Assembly: GCA_008501585.1 (NCBI GenBank)
Contig: QQUN01000012.1
Location: forward strand, 1 to 64,000
Source of the DNA: Pseudomonadota bacterium
Lineage (GTDB): Bacteria > Pseudomonadota > Gammaproteobacteria > Burkholderiales > Rhodocyclaceae
Length of the DNA stretch: 64,000 nucleotides
Direction: 5' to 3'
The position numbers and the translations under genes were made by a program. The notes beneath the pieces were generated by a model that did not search any database, was not told the origin of the DNA, and worked only from the letters and a program-made list of their open reading frames with translations. Positions 11,853-20,508 of the stretch are shown piece by piece (the stretch's first letter is position 1; every line of letters begins with the position of its first letter).

Positions 11853-14800
11853 TTGTCGGTACTGGTGCTCGCATTCCTGGTGTTTGCCTTGGGTCTGGCC
11901 GCGCTCGTCTGGGGGGCGTGCCGGCGGCACGAGCTGCGGATGTTGCGGGCGCGCAATGCGCAGCTCGAGACGGTGCTCAATCACCTGCCCGCCGGCGTGA
12001 CCCTGGTGAACGCCGCGCATGAGGTGACGGTCTATAACGCGGCCCTGCTCAAGCTGCTCGATCTGCCGGCCGAGCAACTGGCCGCCGAGGCAACGCCGCT
12101 GACCGATGTGATCCGCCATCTGGCCTTGCGGGGTGAGTACGGCGAAGGGCCGGTGGATGCGGTGGTCGAGCAGGTGATGGCCCGGGTGCACCAGCGGCAG
12201 GCCTATCGCTACGAGCGCACGCGGCCCAACGGCAAGGTGCTCGAGGTGCACGGCGCGCCGCTGCCCGATGGCGGCTTCGTCACCATTTATGCGGACGCGA
12301 CCGGGCGGCACCACGCCGAGGCGGCGCTGGCGCGCGAGAGCTTCGACCTGCAGACCATTCTCGACCACCTGCCCCAGGGCATCTCGGTGTTCGACGATCA
12401 GCTGCAGCTGCGCCGCTGGAACAGCGTGTTTCTCGATGTGCTCGGCCTGCCCCGGGAGAGCGTGTTCGAAGGCGCCCGCTTCGAGGATCTGATCATGTTC
12501 CCGGCCCTGCGCGGCGAGTACGGCCCGGGCGATCCGGCCGAGCTGGTGCGCCAGCGCAAGGCGCTGGCGCTGCAGTTCCAGCCGCACCGGGTGGAGCGCA
12601 CCCGCCCCAACGGGCGCACGCATCTGGTCGAGGGCATGCCGATGGTGCGCGAGGGCCGCACGGTCGGCTTCGTGGCCAGCTATACCGACATCTCCGACCG
12701 CAAGCGTGCCGAGGAGGTGCTGCAGGCCAAGCACGACATGCTGCAGACCCTGGTCGACAACATCCCCAGCGGCGTCACGGTGTTCGATGCCGAGCTGAAG
12801 ATGGTGCTGCACAACGACGAGGTGCTGAAACTGGTCGGCTTCCCCAAGGCGCTGGCCGAGACGCAGCCGCATTTTTCCGAGGTGATCCGCTACAACGCCG
12901 AGCACGGCGAGTACGGCCCGGTGGATGTCGAGGCCAAGGTGGCCGAGATGGTGGCCCTGGCCAGCCACCCGACGCGCCATGTCATGGAGCGGACGCGCGC
13001 CAACGGCCAGGTGCTGCTGGTCCGCGGCGCCCCCCTGCCTGGCGGCGGCTTCGTCAGCGTCTATTCCGACGTGACCGAGCGGCGGCGCATGGAAAACGCG
13101 CTCAAGCGGCGCAGCGCCTACCTGCAGGCGATTCTCGACCAGCTGCCGCAGGGCATCTCGGTGTTCGACGAGCACCTGCACCTCAAACACTGGAACGACA
13201 AGTTCGTGCAGGTGCTCGATCTGCCGGACACGGCGGTCTATCCGGAGGTGAGCTTCGAGGAACTGATCCGGGTGCCGGCGCAGCGCGGTGAATACGGCCC
13301 GGACGACCCCGAGATCTATGTGCGCCAGCGCCGTGAGCAGGCGCTGCGCTTCGAGCACCACCGCTTCACGCGCAGCCGCCCCAACGGCCGCACGCACCTG
13401 GTCGAAGGGAAGCCGATGGTCATCGATGACGCGGTGGTCGGCTTCATCACCACCTATACCGACATCACCGACCACATGCAGGTGGAGCAGGAGCTGCGCA
13501 CCCGCAACGAGATCTTCCGCACCCTGATCGACAACATCCCCGGCGGCGTGTCGCTGTTCGATGGCGACTTCAACCTGCTGGCGGCCAACGAGAAGTTTCG
13601 TCAGCTGCTCGACTTTCCCGACTGGCTGATGGCGCAGAACCCGGTGACGCTCGAATCGCTGTTCCGTTTCAATGCCAAGCGTGGCGAATACGGGCCATGC
13701 GATGTCGAGGAGAAGGTGCAAGCGCTGATGGAACGCGCCGCCTGGCGCGAGCCGCATCTGTTCGAGCGCACCCGGCCCAATGGCACGGTGCTGGAGATCC
13801 GCGGCCTGCCGCTGCCGGGCGAGGGTTTCGTCACCATCTACACCGATGTCACCGAGCACAAGCGGGCGATGGAGGCGGTCGAGCGGCTGGCCCACCAGGA
13901 CGCGCTCACCGGGCTGGACAACCGCTACACGCTCGAATCGCGGCTCGACCAGTCCATCGCCGACGCACGGCGCAACGGCAAGAAGCTGGCGCTCATGTTC
14001 ATCGACATGGACAACTTCAAGGCCATCAACGATTCGCTCGGCCATGCGGTGGGCGACGACTTCCTGATCGCCATCGCCCGGCGCCTGCGCGACAACGCGC
14101 GCGAGAGCGATATCGTGGCGCGGCCCGGTGGTGACGAGTTCGTGCTGGCCATCACCAACATCCAGGCGGTGTCGGCGGCCGTGCGGGTGGTCACCGACCT
14201 GTTCGAGTCGCTGGCCGAGCCGGTCACCCTCGGCGCGCAGCAGATCACCCCGTCGGCTTCGGTGGGCATTGCCATTTTCCCGGAGGACGGCGAAGACCGG
14301 GTCACCCTCATGAAGCACGCCGACATCGCCATGTACTCGGCCAAGAACGCCGGGCGCGACGGCTACCGCTTCTTCGACGCCGCCATGACCGAGGCGGCCG
14401 ACGAGCGCCTGCGCCTGGAGGCGGACCTGCGCCGGGCGCTCAAGGGCGACGAGTTCGTGCTGCACTACCAGCCCAAGGTCGAGGCCGCCACCCGCCGGCT
14501 GGTCGGCTTTGAGGCGTTGATCCGCTGGCGCCAGCCCGACGGCACGCTGGTGCCGCCGGGGCGCTTCATCCCGCTGGCCGAAGAGACCGGGCTGATCGGG
14601 CCGATCGGCGAGTGGGCCATGAACACCGCCTGTCAGACCCTGCGCCGCTGGCACGATGCCGGGCTGTGCAAGCTGGGCATGTCGGTCAACCTGTCGGCGC
14701 GCCAGCTGCGCAATCCGGCCTTGCCGCTGCAGGTGCAGCGCGCCCTGGCCAACAGCGACATACCGCCCGACCGCCTGGAGCTGGAGATCACCGAGAGCGT

Positions 14801-15194
14801 GGCCATGGAAGACCCGGCGCGCACGGTCGACATCCTCACCGCGCTCAAGGCGCTGGGCATCGGCCTGTCGATCGACGACTTCGGCACCGGCTATTCCTCG
14901 CTGGCCTACCTCAAGCTGCTGCCGATCGACTGCCTCAAGCTCGACCGCGCCTTCGTCACCGACATCGAGACCGACCCCAACGACGCGGCCATCTGTGCCG
15001 CCACCATTGGCCTGGCCCACACGCTGGGTCTGACGGTGGTGGCCGAGGGGGTGGAAACCGTGGCCCAGGCCCGCTACCTCGACGGGCTCGACTGCGACCT
15101 GATGCAGGGGTACTACTTCAGCCGCCCGCTGGCCGAAGCCGATGCGCGCGAGGTCATCATCCACGGTCTGGGCGGCGGCGAGCCGGTTATCTGA
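11853..15194 (+). CDS. Five-PAS GGDEF-EAL cyclic-di-GMP protein
   Basis: A protein of 1113 residues if it starts at the TTG at 11853, which has GGAGG 5 bases upstream; GTG codons at 11823 and 11841 are alternatives. One N-terminal membrane helix (about 3-22) is followed by five tandem PAS_7-type domains (33-159, 160-290, 291-417, 418-548, 549-676), a GGDEF domain (motif 759-763) and an EAL domain (EAL at 887-889). An inhibitory-site RxxD (RESD) precedes GGDEF by five residues. The EAL catalytic motifs EITES, DDFGTGYSS and AEGVET look intact, so both synthesis and hydrolysis are possible. Repeats 1, 3 and 5 resemble each other, as do 2 and 4. The 3' end overlaps the convergent TIR-CHAT gene by 8 bp. 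Confidence 0.88.
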   Translation: MSVLVLAFLVFALGLAALVWGACRRHELRMLRARNAQLETVLNHLPAGVTLVNAAHEVTVYNAALLKLLDLPAEQLAAEATPLTDVIRHLALRGEYGEGPVDAVVEQVMARVHQRQAYRYERTRPNGKVLEVHGAPLPDGGFVTIYADATGRHHAEAALARESFDLQTILDHLPQGISVFDDQLQLRRWNSVFLDVLGLPRESVFEGARFEDLIMFPALRGEYGPGDPAELVRQRKALALQFQPHRVERTRPNGRTHLVEGMPMVREGRTVGFVASYTDISDRKRAEEVLQAKHDMLQTLVDNIPSGVTVFDAELKMVLHNDEVLKLVGFPKALAETQPHFSEVIRYNAEHGEYGPVDVEAKVAEMVALASHPTRHVMERTRANGQVLLVRGAPLPGGGFVSVYSDVTERRRMENALKRRSAYLQAILDQLPQGISVFDEHLHLKHWNDKFVQVLDLPDTAVYPEVSFEELIRVPAQRGEYGPDDPEIYVRQRREQALRFEHHRFTRSRPNGRTHLVEGKPMVIDDAVVGFITTYTDITDHMQVEQELRTRNEIFRTLIDNIPGGVSLFDGDFNLLAANEKFRQLLDFPDWLMAQNPVTLESLFRFNAKRGEYGPCDVEEKVQALMERAAWREPHLFERTRPNGTVLEIRGLPLPGEGFVTIYTDVTEHKRAMEAVERLAHQDALTGLDNRYTLESRLDQSIADARRNGKKLALMFIDMDNFKAINDSLGHAVGDDFLIAIARRLRDNARESDIVARPGGDEFVLAITNIQAVSAAVRVVTDLFESLAEPVTLGAQQITPSASVGIAIFPEDGEDRVTLMKHADIAMYSAKNAGRDGYRFFDAAMTEAADERLRLEADLRRALKGDEFVLHYQPKVEAATRRLVGFEALIRWRQPDGTLVPPGRFIPLAEETGLIGPIGEWAMNTACQTLRRWHDAGLCKLGMSVNLSARQLRNPALPLQVQRALANSDIPPDRLELEITESVAMEDPARTVDILTALKALGIGLSIDDFGTGYSSLAYLKLLPIDCLKLDRAFVTDIETDPNDAAICAATIGLAHTLGLTVVAEGVETVAQARYLDGLDCDLMQGYYFSRPLAEADAREVIIHGLGGGEPVI

Positions 15195-17850
15195 GCGAGC
15201 TGGCCGGTCCAAGTGGCGGCGGTAGCACCAGCACCTGCCCCGGCTGGATGCGGTCGGGGGCGCTCAGCCCGTTGACCTGCGCGATCCAGCGCCAATACAG
15301 CGGGTCGCCATAGACGCGCGCGGCGATCCGCCACAGCGACTCCCCCCGGCTGACGTGATAGTCCAGCGCGTTGGTGCCGGTGGTCGGGCTCAGCGGCACC
15401 CACAGCACCTGGCCGATACGCAGGCGCTCGGGGTTGTCGATGCGCTCGCCGGAGGCCATCCCCAGCGCGATCACCTTGTTATGCGTTGCCAGCAGGCGTG
15501 GCCAGTGGCGGCCGTCGCCGGTGAGGCGGCGGGCGATGTCCCACAGCGTGTCGCCGCGGCGCACCGTATAGCCCATGCGTGGCCCGGACGGCCCGGCGGC
15601 GGCCGCCATCGGTTCGAGCGCGTCGACAATGGCCGCCTCGATCGCTGCGCGCACCGCGGGGTCGGGCTCGGCCGCGCGGACGGCGGCGATAATGGCCGAC
15701 ACGCGGGCGTCATCACCCAGCAACAGGGCCTGCTGCCCCTGGTCCACCAGTGCGCCGAGCAGGCGCTGGCGCGCCTCGGCCACGGTCGGATCGTCGGCAA
15801 CGGCGGCGCTCAGCGGCGGCAGGCGGGTCAGCGCGGCGCGGGCGGCGTCGATCTGGCCGGCCTCGACCTGCCCGGCGATGGCCTGGTAGGCATCGCGGCG
15901 GGCCTCGGCGGACAGCGTGACGGGCGGCGGGGCGGGGATGGGCACCGGCTCGGGCGCGATCACCACCGGTTCGGGATCCGGGGCGGCGATCGGCGGCGGT
16001 GGGGCAACGACCGGGTCCGGCGGTGCCGGGGCGGGTGGCGGCGGGGGCGCGCCGCCGCCGAGCTCTGCGCTCATGTCGCCGACTTGGTCGCGCATCGTGG
16101 TGCCGACCAGCCACCACATGCCGACGCCGAGCAGCATGAGGCCGACCAGCGCGGCGACCCCGTAGCGGCGCCCGACGCTCGCCGCGGGTGGCCCGGGCTG
16201 CGACGCGCCGGCCGGGATGGCCGGTGGCGTCGCGGCTGGCGGTGTGTCCGTTGCCGCTGGCGCCGCGTGCGGCCCGGCCAGGTCGAACAGGCGGCCGTCG
16301 GGCGTGCGCATGTGCAGCGCCGGGGCGCCCCAGGCCACGGCTTCGCCGCGGGCGTAGAGAAAGGCGCGGGCGGAGTTGAGTGCGGCGTCCACCGGCTGGC
16401 CGGCGGCGAGGTAGCGGTAGAAGTGCCGCGCCAGTGACACGGCGGTGGCGTCGGGGATGGGGAACTGCATTGCGATGACCGCCGGCAGGCCGCGCCGGAT
16501 GAGGCTCTGCGCGACGCCGCCGAAGGGGTTCTGGGCCGACACCGTGGCGCCCATGCAGCTGTTGAGAAACACCAGGCGTAGCGTGCCCAGGTGGTTGCGC
16601 AGCAGCACGCCGAGCTGGCGACCGGTGACCGGCGCGCTGCGGCCGGGGGCGGTGTCCGACTCGAGCATCAGCACGCCGTCGTCGCCGACGAAGTCGCCGT
16701 GGCCGATCAGGTGCAGGACATGCGGGCGGGTGGTGAGCAGGGCGTTGTCGAGGCGCTCCAGGCTGGCGTGGTCGACATGGTGGGTCTCGATCACGCCGCC
16801 GGCGCACAACTCGGCCAGGGCGCGGTCGAGCTGGGCCAGCTCCTCGCCGACGGCCAGCTCCGGCCGGTCGGTCGGCGTGGCCACCGCCACCAGCAGGCGC
16901 AGCGGCGGGGTGACGGTGAGCGTGGGCGTGGCGCCGTCCACATCGAGCCAACGCACCACGGGCTTCATGCGGTCGGAACACAGGAAGTCGTCCTGCGCCG
17001 GGCTGTAGAGAAACTCCCACGGCAGGCGGGCCAGCGCCGGCGCGTCGGTGGTGTTGATGACGATGCGCACGCCCTCGCCACGCTGCGGGTCGATGCCGCG
17101 CAGGCTGGTCTCCAGGCACGCGCGCAGGGGCGAGTCGAAGAGCGCGGCGTAGAGCCTCTGGCCGACCTGGCGGGCGTTGGCGTCGGCGGGCAGCCGGGCG
17201 GCGAGGCTGTCCCCGCCCTGGGCCCGCCGCGCCGAGCCGTCGATGGCGGTGGCGCCTTGCCACAGCCCGGTTTCGAGCGCGGCGGGGTCGAGTGCCAGCG
17301 GCGTGCCGTCGTGCGTGCCGGCGGGTGATTCGGGCACCGACAGCGCGTAGGCGCCGGTGGCGTCGCGGCCGAAGCGCAGCTGCACCGAGCGATAGCGCAC
17401 GCGGTCAGGGTCGGCGGCGGGTGGCGGTGTTGGCGGCGGCGCGCTGGCCGAATGCTGGCGCACCCGTTCCTGCACTTCGAGCAGGACTTCGGCGGTGAGG
17501 TTGCCCTCCGCCTGCATCAGCGTGAGCGCTCGCAGGTAGGCGGGGACAGTGTCGAGCGGCGTGGGGGCGACCACCACCGGCAGCACATGCCAGCCCGGCG
17601 TGGGCCACTTGCGGCTGACGATCTTCAGCTCGGTGCGGGTGTAGTGGCCGTCGGCGACCGCTTCCGGTGAGACGAGGAAGATGAACAGCTCGCAGGCGTC
17701 GATGGCGTCGCGGATGCGGTCATCGAAGCTGGTGCCGGCCGGCAGGTCTTCGCGGTCGAAGAACACCTCGTGCCCGGCGGCCTGCAGCCGGCAGCACATG
17801 TCGTCGGCAATCTCGCGGTAGTCCGAGGCGTAGGACAGGAAGATGTTCAA
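15187..17850 (-). CDS. TIR-CHAT protease-transmembrane-LysM fusion protein
   Basis: An 887-residue multidomain protein. A TIR domain spans residues 1-130 (NIFLSYASDYREIA, FFDREDLPAGTSF, and YTRTEL with Glu74 at the catalytic position). A CHAT caspase-like domain spans about 150-525, with catalytic His384 (HLIGHGDF) and Cys432 (LNSCMGA). A single membrane helix lies at 564-583. A proline-rich spacer (600-645) and a helical region are followed by two LysM domains (761-819, starting YTVRRGDTLWDIA, and 831-877, starting YHVSRGESLWRIA). The cytoplasmic TIR and protease modules would be tied through the membrane to peptidoglycan. The start is TTG at 17850; no upstream ATG keeps the TIR start. Function is inferred to be envelope-triggered effector activity. 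Confidence 0.85.
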   Translation of the reverse strand: MNIFLSYASDYREIADDMCCRLQAAGHEVFFDREDLPAGTSFDDRIRDAIDACELFIFLVSPEAVADGHYTRTELKIVSRKWPTPGWHVLPVVVAPTPLDTVPAYLRALTLMQAEGNLTAEVLLEVQERVRQHSASAPPPTPPPAADPDRVRYRSVQLRFGRDATGAYALSVPESPAGTHDGTPLALDPAALETGLWQGATAIDGSARRAQGGDSLAARLPADANARQVGQRLYAALFDSPLRACLETSLRGIDPQRGEGVRIVINTTDAPALARLPWEFLYSPAQDDFLCSDRMKPVVRWLDVDGATPTLTVTPPLRLLVAVATPTDRPELAVGEELAQLDRALAELCAGGVIETHHVDHASLERLDNALLTTRPHVLHLIGHGDFVGDDGVLMLESDTAPGRSAPVTGRQLGVLLRNHLGTLRLVFLNSCMGATVSAQNPFGGVAQSLIRRGLPAVIAMQFPIPDATAVSLARHFYRYLAAGQPVDAALNSARAFLYARGEAVAWGAPALHMRTPDGRLFDLAGPHAAPAATDTPPAATPPAIPAGASQPGPPAASVGRRYGVAALVGLMLLGVGMWWLVGTTMRDQVGDMSAELGGGAPPPPPAPAPPDPVVAPPPPIAAPDPEPVVIAPEPVPIPAPPPVTLSAEARRDAYQAIAGQVEAGQIDAARAALTRLPPLSAAVADDPTVAEARQRLLGALVDQGQQALLLGDDARVSAIIAAVRAAEPDPAVRAAIEAAIVDALEPMAAAAGPSGPRMGYTVRRGDTLWDIARRLTGDGRHWPRLLATHNKVIALGMASGERIDNPERLRIGQVLWVPLSPTTGTNALDYHVSRGESLWRIAARVYGDPLYWRWIAQVNGLSAPDRIQPGQVLVLPPPLGPASSLR

Positions 17851-17879
17851 TGGACTCTCGGGTGGGCGGCGCTCACTTG

Positions 17880-17908
17880 AGTATAGTCAGTCGATGACGC
17901 TGTGTTTT
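17880..17908 (-). promoter_or_regulatory. Possible promoter of the TIR-CHAT-LysM gene
   Basis: On the minus strand, a TATACT -10 element (17880-17885, five of six consensus bases) lies 17 bp from a weak -35 (AAAACA, 17903-17908). The predicted start would give a leader of about 25 bases before the TTG at 17850. The poor -35 makes the call tentative. Confidence 0.35.
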
Positions 17909-17915
17909 CGCGGGC

Positions 17916-17946
17916 AAAAAAAGGCCGCGACCTGCAGGCCGCGGCC
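17916..17946 (-). terminator. Rho-independent terminator of the GDPD gene
   Basis: The 7 bp stem GGCCGCG (17923-17929 on the plus strand) pairs with CGCGGCC (17940-17946). Read on the minus strand it is followed by seven Ts (17922-17916). It begins 17 bp after the stop of the phosphodiesterase gene and insulates the TIR-CHAT promoter from it. Confidence 0.8.
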
Positions 17947-17962
17947 CAATGGGGGTGCAGGC

Positions 17963-19240
17963 TTATCGGTCCATGCAGTTGGCGTAGTAGGTGACCGTGG
18001 CGGGCCAGTCGGAGAACACGCCGATCACGCCGACGTCGCGTGCCAGCACGTCGAGCAGGCGGTAGGTGTCGCCCGGCCCGGTGATGGCCTCGGTGAGGCT
18101 CTGGTAGTACCAGCCGCCGCCGTCGGTGAGCGTGCCCGAGCGCTCCAGCGTCCAGGTGATGATGTCCAGGCCGGCGGCGCGTGCGGCGCGGGCGTAGGCC
18201 GAGGGCACGATGCGCGCTTGCGCATCGAGCGTGACCAGCGCCCACAGCGGCGGGGCGACGATGTTCACCCCCTGGCGGGCGAGCGCCGGCAGGCGGTCGA
18301 TGGCCTCGGGCAGGTCGGCCGCGCTGTCGACGCTCTCCAGGAATACCGCCTGGCGGCCGAAGCGCGGGGTGTGGCGCACCCAGTACAGCACGTCGTCGAG
18401 GTTGAAGGACTGCGGCCACACCTGGCGCGGGGCGACGCCCATCTCGACATACTCGTCGATCATCTGCTGCGCGTAGTCGGCCTGGGTGTAGTCGCCCTGG
18501 AAGGGCATCGGCACGCTGGCCGCCTTGAGTTCCGGCGTCATGCCCACGCCGAGTTGGCGGAACAGGGCGATGCTCTCCTTGTGGGTCATCAGCGTGCCGG
18601 TGGCGGCGTACAGGTCGGTGCGCCAGGCCGGTGTGCCGTTCATGTAGTCCTCCACCGTGGTGGCCATCGGGTTGGCGCCGTCCATCTTGCCCTTGAGCTG
18701 GCGGAACTCGGCCAGCGTGATGTCGCTGGTACAACAGCGCGCCTGGGCCGGCGTGCCGGTGGCCGGGTCGGCCGGGGTGAAGGGCACCGAGCACTTGGCG
18801 GCCAGCTCGGGGATGGCCAGGATGTTGGTGGTGGTGTGCAGGTCGCACTGCGAGTGGCGGCACACCAGCTCGCGGTCCTGGGTGAAGGTCACGTCGCACT
18901 CGACAATGCCGGCGCCCTGGCGCGCCGCGGCGATGTAGGACTCGCGGGTGTGCTCGGGGAACTGCAGCGCGGCGCCGCGGTGGCCGATGGAGAACGCGGT
19001 CGGCCGCTGCGGGCGGTTCTCGCAGGAGGCCAGCTTGCGCTTGAGGCGACCGTCGGCGAGCTGGTCGATCAGGTAAGCCGGACGGGCGCCGATCTCGACC
19101 GCGACCGGTCCGGGGCGGTCGCGATGCGGCGGGCGGGGGTCGTGGCGGTGGTCGTCGCGACCGGCCAGGCTGGCGGTCGAGAGCAGCGTGGCGGCCAGCA
19201 GCACGGCAAGGCCGGGCAGGCGGGGGCGGGGGGGCGTCAT
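17963..19240 (-). CDS. Secreted glycerophosphodiester phosphodiesterase
   Basis: A 425-residue exported enzyme of the GlpQ/UgpQ family that should hydrolyse glycerophosphodiesters to glycerol-3-phosphate and an alcohol. After the signal peptide ([20 protein letters not shown]) comes the catalytic region with [15 protein letters not shown] (HR pair), [10 protein letters not shown] (metal-binding Glu and Asp) and [10 protein letters not shown] (second His). A large insert with several cysteines (C in SQCDL, KCSVPF, RCCTSD) suggests disulfides, and TIM-barrel strands follow. The start at 19240 gives a clean signal peptide and has AGGAG upstream; the in-frame 19303 start does not. A strong terminator follows at 17916-17946. 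Confidence 0.87.
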   Translation of the reverse strand: MTPPRPRLPGLAVLLAATLLSTASLAGRDDHRHDPRPPHRDRPGPVAVEIGARPAYLIDQLADGRLKRKLASCENRPQRPTAFSIGHRGAALQFPEHTRESYIAAARQGAGIVECDVTFTQDRELVCRHSQCDLHTTTNILAIPELAAKCSVPFTPADPATGTPAQARCCTSDITLAEFRQLKGKMDGANPMATTVEDYMNGTPAWRTDLYAATGTLMTHKESIALFRQLGVGMTPELKAASVPMPFQGDYTQADYAQQMIDEYVEMGVAPRQVWPQSFNLDDVLYWVRHTPRFGRQAVFLESVDSAADLPEAIDRLPALARQGVNIVAPPLWALVTLDAQARIVPSAYARAARAAGLDIITWTLERSGTLTDGGGWYYQSLTEAITGPGDTYRLLDVLARDVGVIGVFSDWPATVTYYANCMDR

Positions 19241-19333
19241 GTGGGGTCTCCTGTCGGGCGGCGCGGGCGGCGCCTCCGGCATGGAAACAAAAATCAATGA
19301 CAATGGCGTGATGGCGACGATGGGCTGCGTGGT

Positions 19334-19972
19334 CTATGAGGCCGCCGGCGACAGCGAGTTGCGCCCGCGCTCGGGGTTGGGCTCGACCACCCGGTGCAGC
19401 CGCCCGGAGAGCTGGTCGGCACCGCCGATGTAGTGGCCGTCGAGCCAGATCTGCGGCACGGTGACCGGCGTCTTCGGGCCGATGATCGGCTTTACCCGCG
19501 CCAGCATCTCGTACAGCGCGCGCGGGTCGCGCACCACGTCGTGATAGGTGTAGGCGATGCCGGCTTCGTCCAGGTAGTGCTTGGCACGCTTGCAGTGCGG
19601 ACAGCTGGCCTTGCCGAAGATGTGGTTGCCGCTCACCGCGGTGCGCGCCGCGGCGGCATCAATCACCGCCTGGGTGAGCAGGCCGCGGTTGAGCGCCTGG
19701 CCCTGGCTCACCACCTTGCCCTCGACCATCACGATCGGCGCATGCCAGCCGCCGCGCGCGAGCGGCCGCCACCATTCGCTGAGCCAGTCGCGCACCGTCA
19801 GATCGACCGCAACGCCGGCCAGCTCGTGTTCGAGGGTGTCGGCGATCACGTCGCGGGTCAGCGCGCATTCGCCACAGGGGATGCGCACCTTGAACGGCCC
19901 CCAGGCGCCGGCCCAGCGATAGACCACCACCTGGACGGCGCGGCCGGGTGCTGCTGCGTGTGCTGTTGCCAT
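19334..19972 (-). CDS. Glutaredoxin-domain protein with N-terminal extension
   Basis: A 212-residue cytoplasmic protein. The C-terminal half (about residues 118-200) is a glutaredoxin domain with a dithiol CPHC active site (GKASCPHCKRAKHYLDEAG), the TVPQIW cis-proline motif and GGADQL. The N-terminal half also contains a CGEC motif (RIPCGECALTRDV) and a thioredoxin-fold-like WHAPIVMVEGKVV segment, so it may be a degenerate second thioredoxin-fold module. GGAGG precedes the start at 19972. Tandem glutaredoxin-like proteins act in thiol-disulfide exchange. The partner is unknown. Confidence 0.75.
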   Translation of the reverse strand: MATAHAAAPGRAVQVVVYRWAGAWGPFKVRIPCGECALTRDVIADTLEHELAGVAVDLTVRDWLSEWWRPLARGGWHAPIVMVEGKVVSQGQALNRGLLTQAVIDAAAARTAVSGNHIFGKASCPHCKRAKHYLDEAGIAYTYHDVVRDPRALYEMLARVKPIIGPKTPVTVPQIWLDGHYIGGADQLSGRLHRVVEPNPERGRNSLSPAAS

Positions 19973-20036
19973 GATGTCGCCTCCGGGAAATGCCCTGCTG
20001 TGCACTTCAGACCGTCAGCGACCGGCCAGGCTTACA

Positions 20037-20477
20037 TCAGCAGGCGCTGGCGCGTGCGCAGGTGGAGGCCGCCTCGGCCGCCTTGACCACCGGGCGCTCG
20101 GCCTTTTGCCAGGCGCGGATGCCGCCCTCGACGTTGTACACCCGGGCGTAGCCGGCCTGTTCGCTGAGGAAGCGGCTGACCACCGTGGTGCGGTTGCCGC
20201 TGCGGCAGATCAGCGCCACCGGCTGGCCCGGCGTGGCGATGGCCTGCAGGCGTGCGAGGAAGGCTTCGGGCTCGGCCTCGCCGCGTTCGTCGAAGAAGGT
20301 CAGCAGGTGGCTGCCCGGCACCACGCCGGTTTGCTGCCACTCGGGTGCGGTGCGGATGTCGACCACCGGCACGCCTTCGGCGCGCAGGCGTTCGAGCGTG
20401 GCCGCGTCGATGTTCACCGTGTCCGCCACGGCGGAAAAGCTCAGGCCGGCAAGGGCCGCAATCAGCCAGGTGCGCAT
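20037..20477 (-). CDS. Periplasmic rhodanese-like sulfurtransferase
   Basis: A 146-residue single-domain rhodanese with a signal peptide (MRTWLIAALAGLSFSAVA). The active-site loop is ICRSGNRT, with the catalytic cysteine able to carry a persulfide, and VVDIRTAPEW is the usual strand-loop of the fold. The NVEGGIRAWQKA motif closes the domain. The last residues contain two more cysteines (TCARASAC), which is unusual and might allow a disulfide or metal contact. It lies upstream of, and in the same direction as, the glutaredoxin gene with a 64 bp gap, suggesting a shared redox theme. Confidence 0.82.
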   Translation of the reverse strand: MRTWLIAALAGLSFSAVADTVNIDAATLERLRAEGVPVVDIRTAPEWQQTGVVPGSHLLTFFDERGEAEPEAFLARLQAIATPGQPVALICRSGNRTTVVSRFLSEQAGYARVYNVEGGIRAWQKAERPVVKAAEAASTCARASAC

Positions 20478-20508
20478 GGCAGTGACTCCGTCTATCAGAA
20501 AATACTGA

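Noticed and set aside
11775-15212. A 1145-codon open frame on the minus strand opposite the five-PAS GGDEF-EAL gene
   Set aside because: The plus-strand protein has clear domains and catalytic motifs. The antisense frame is His/Gln/Arg-rich low-complexity sequence, as is usual for a shadow frame in high-G+C DNA.
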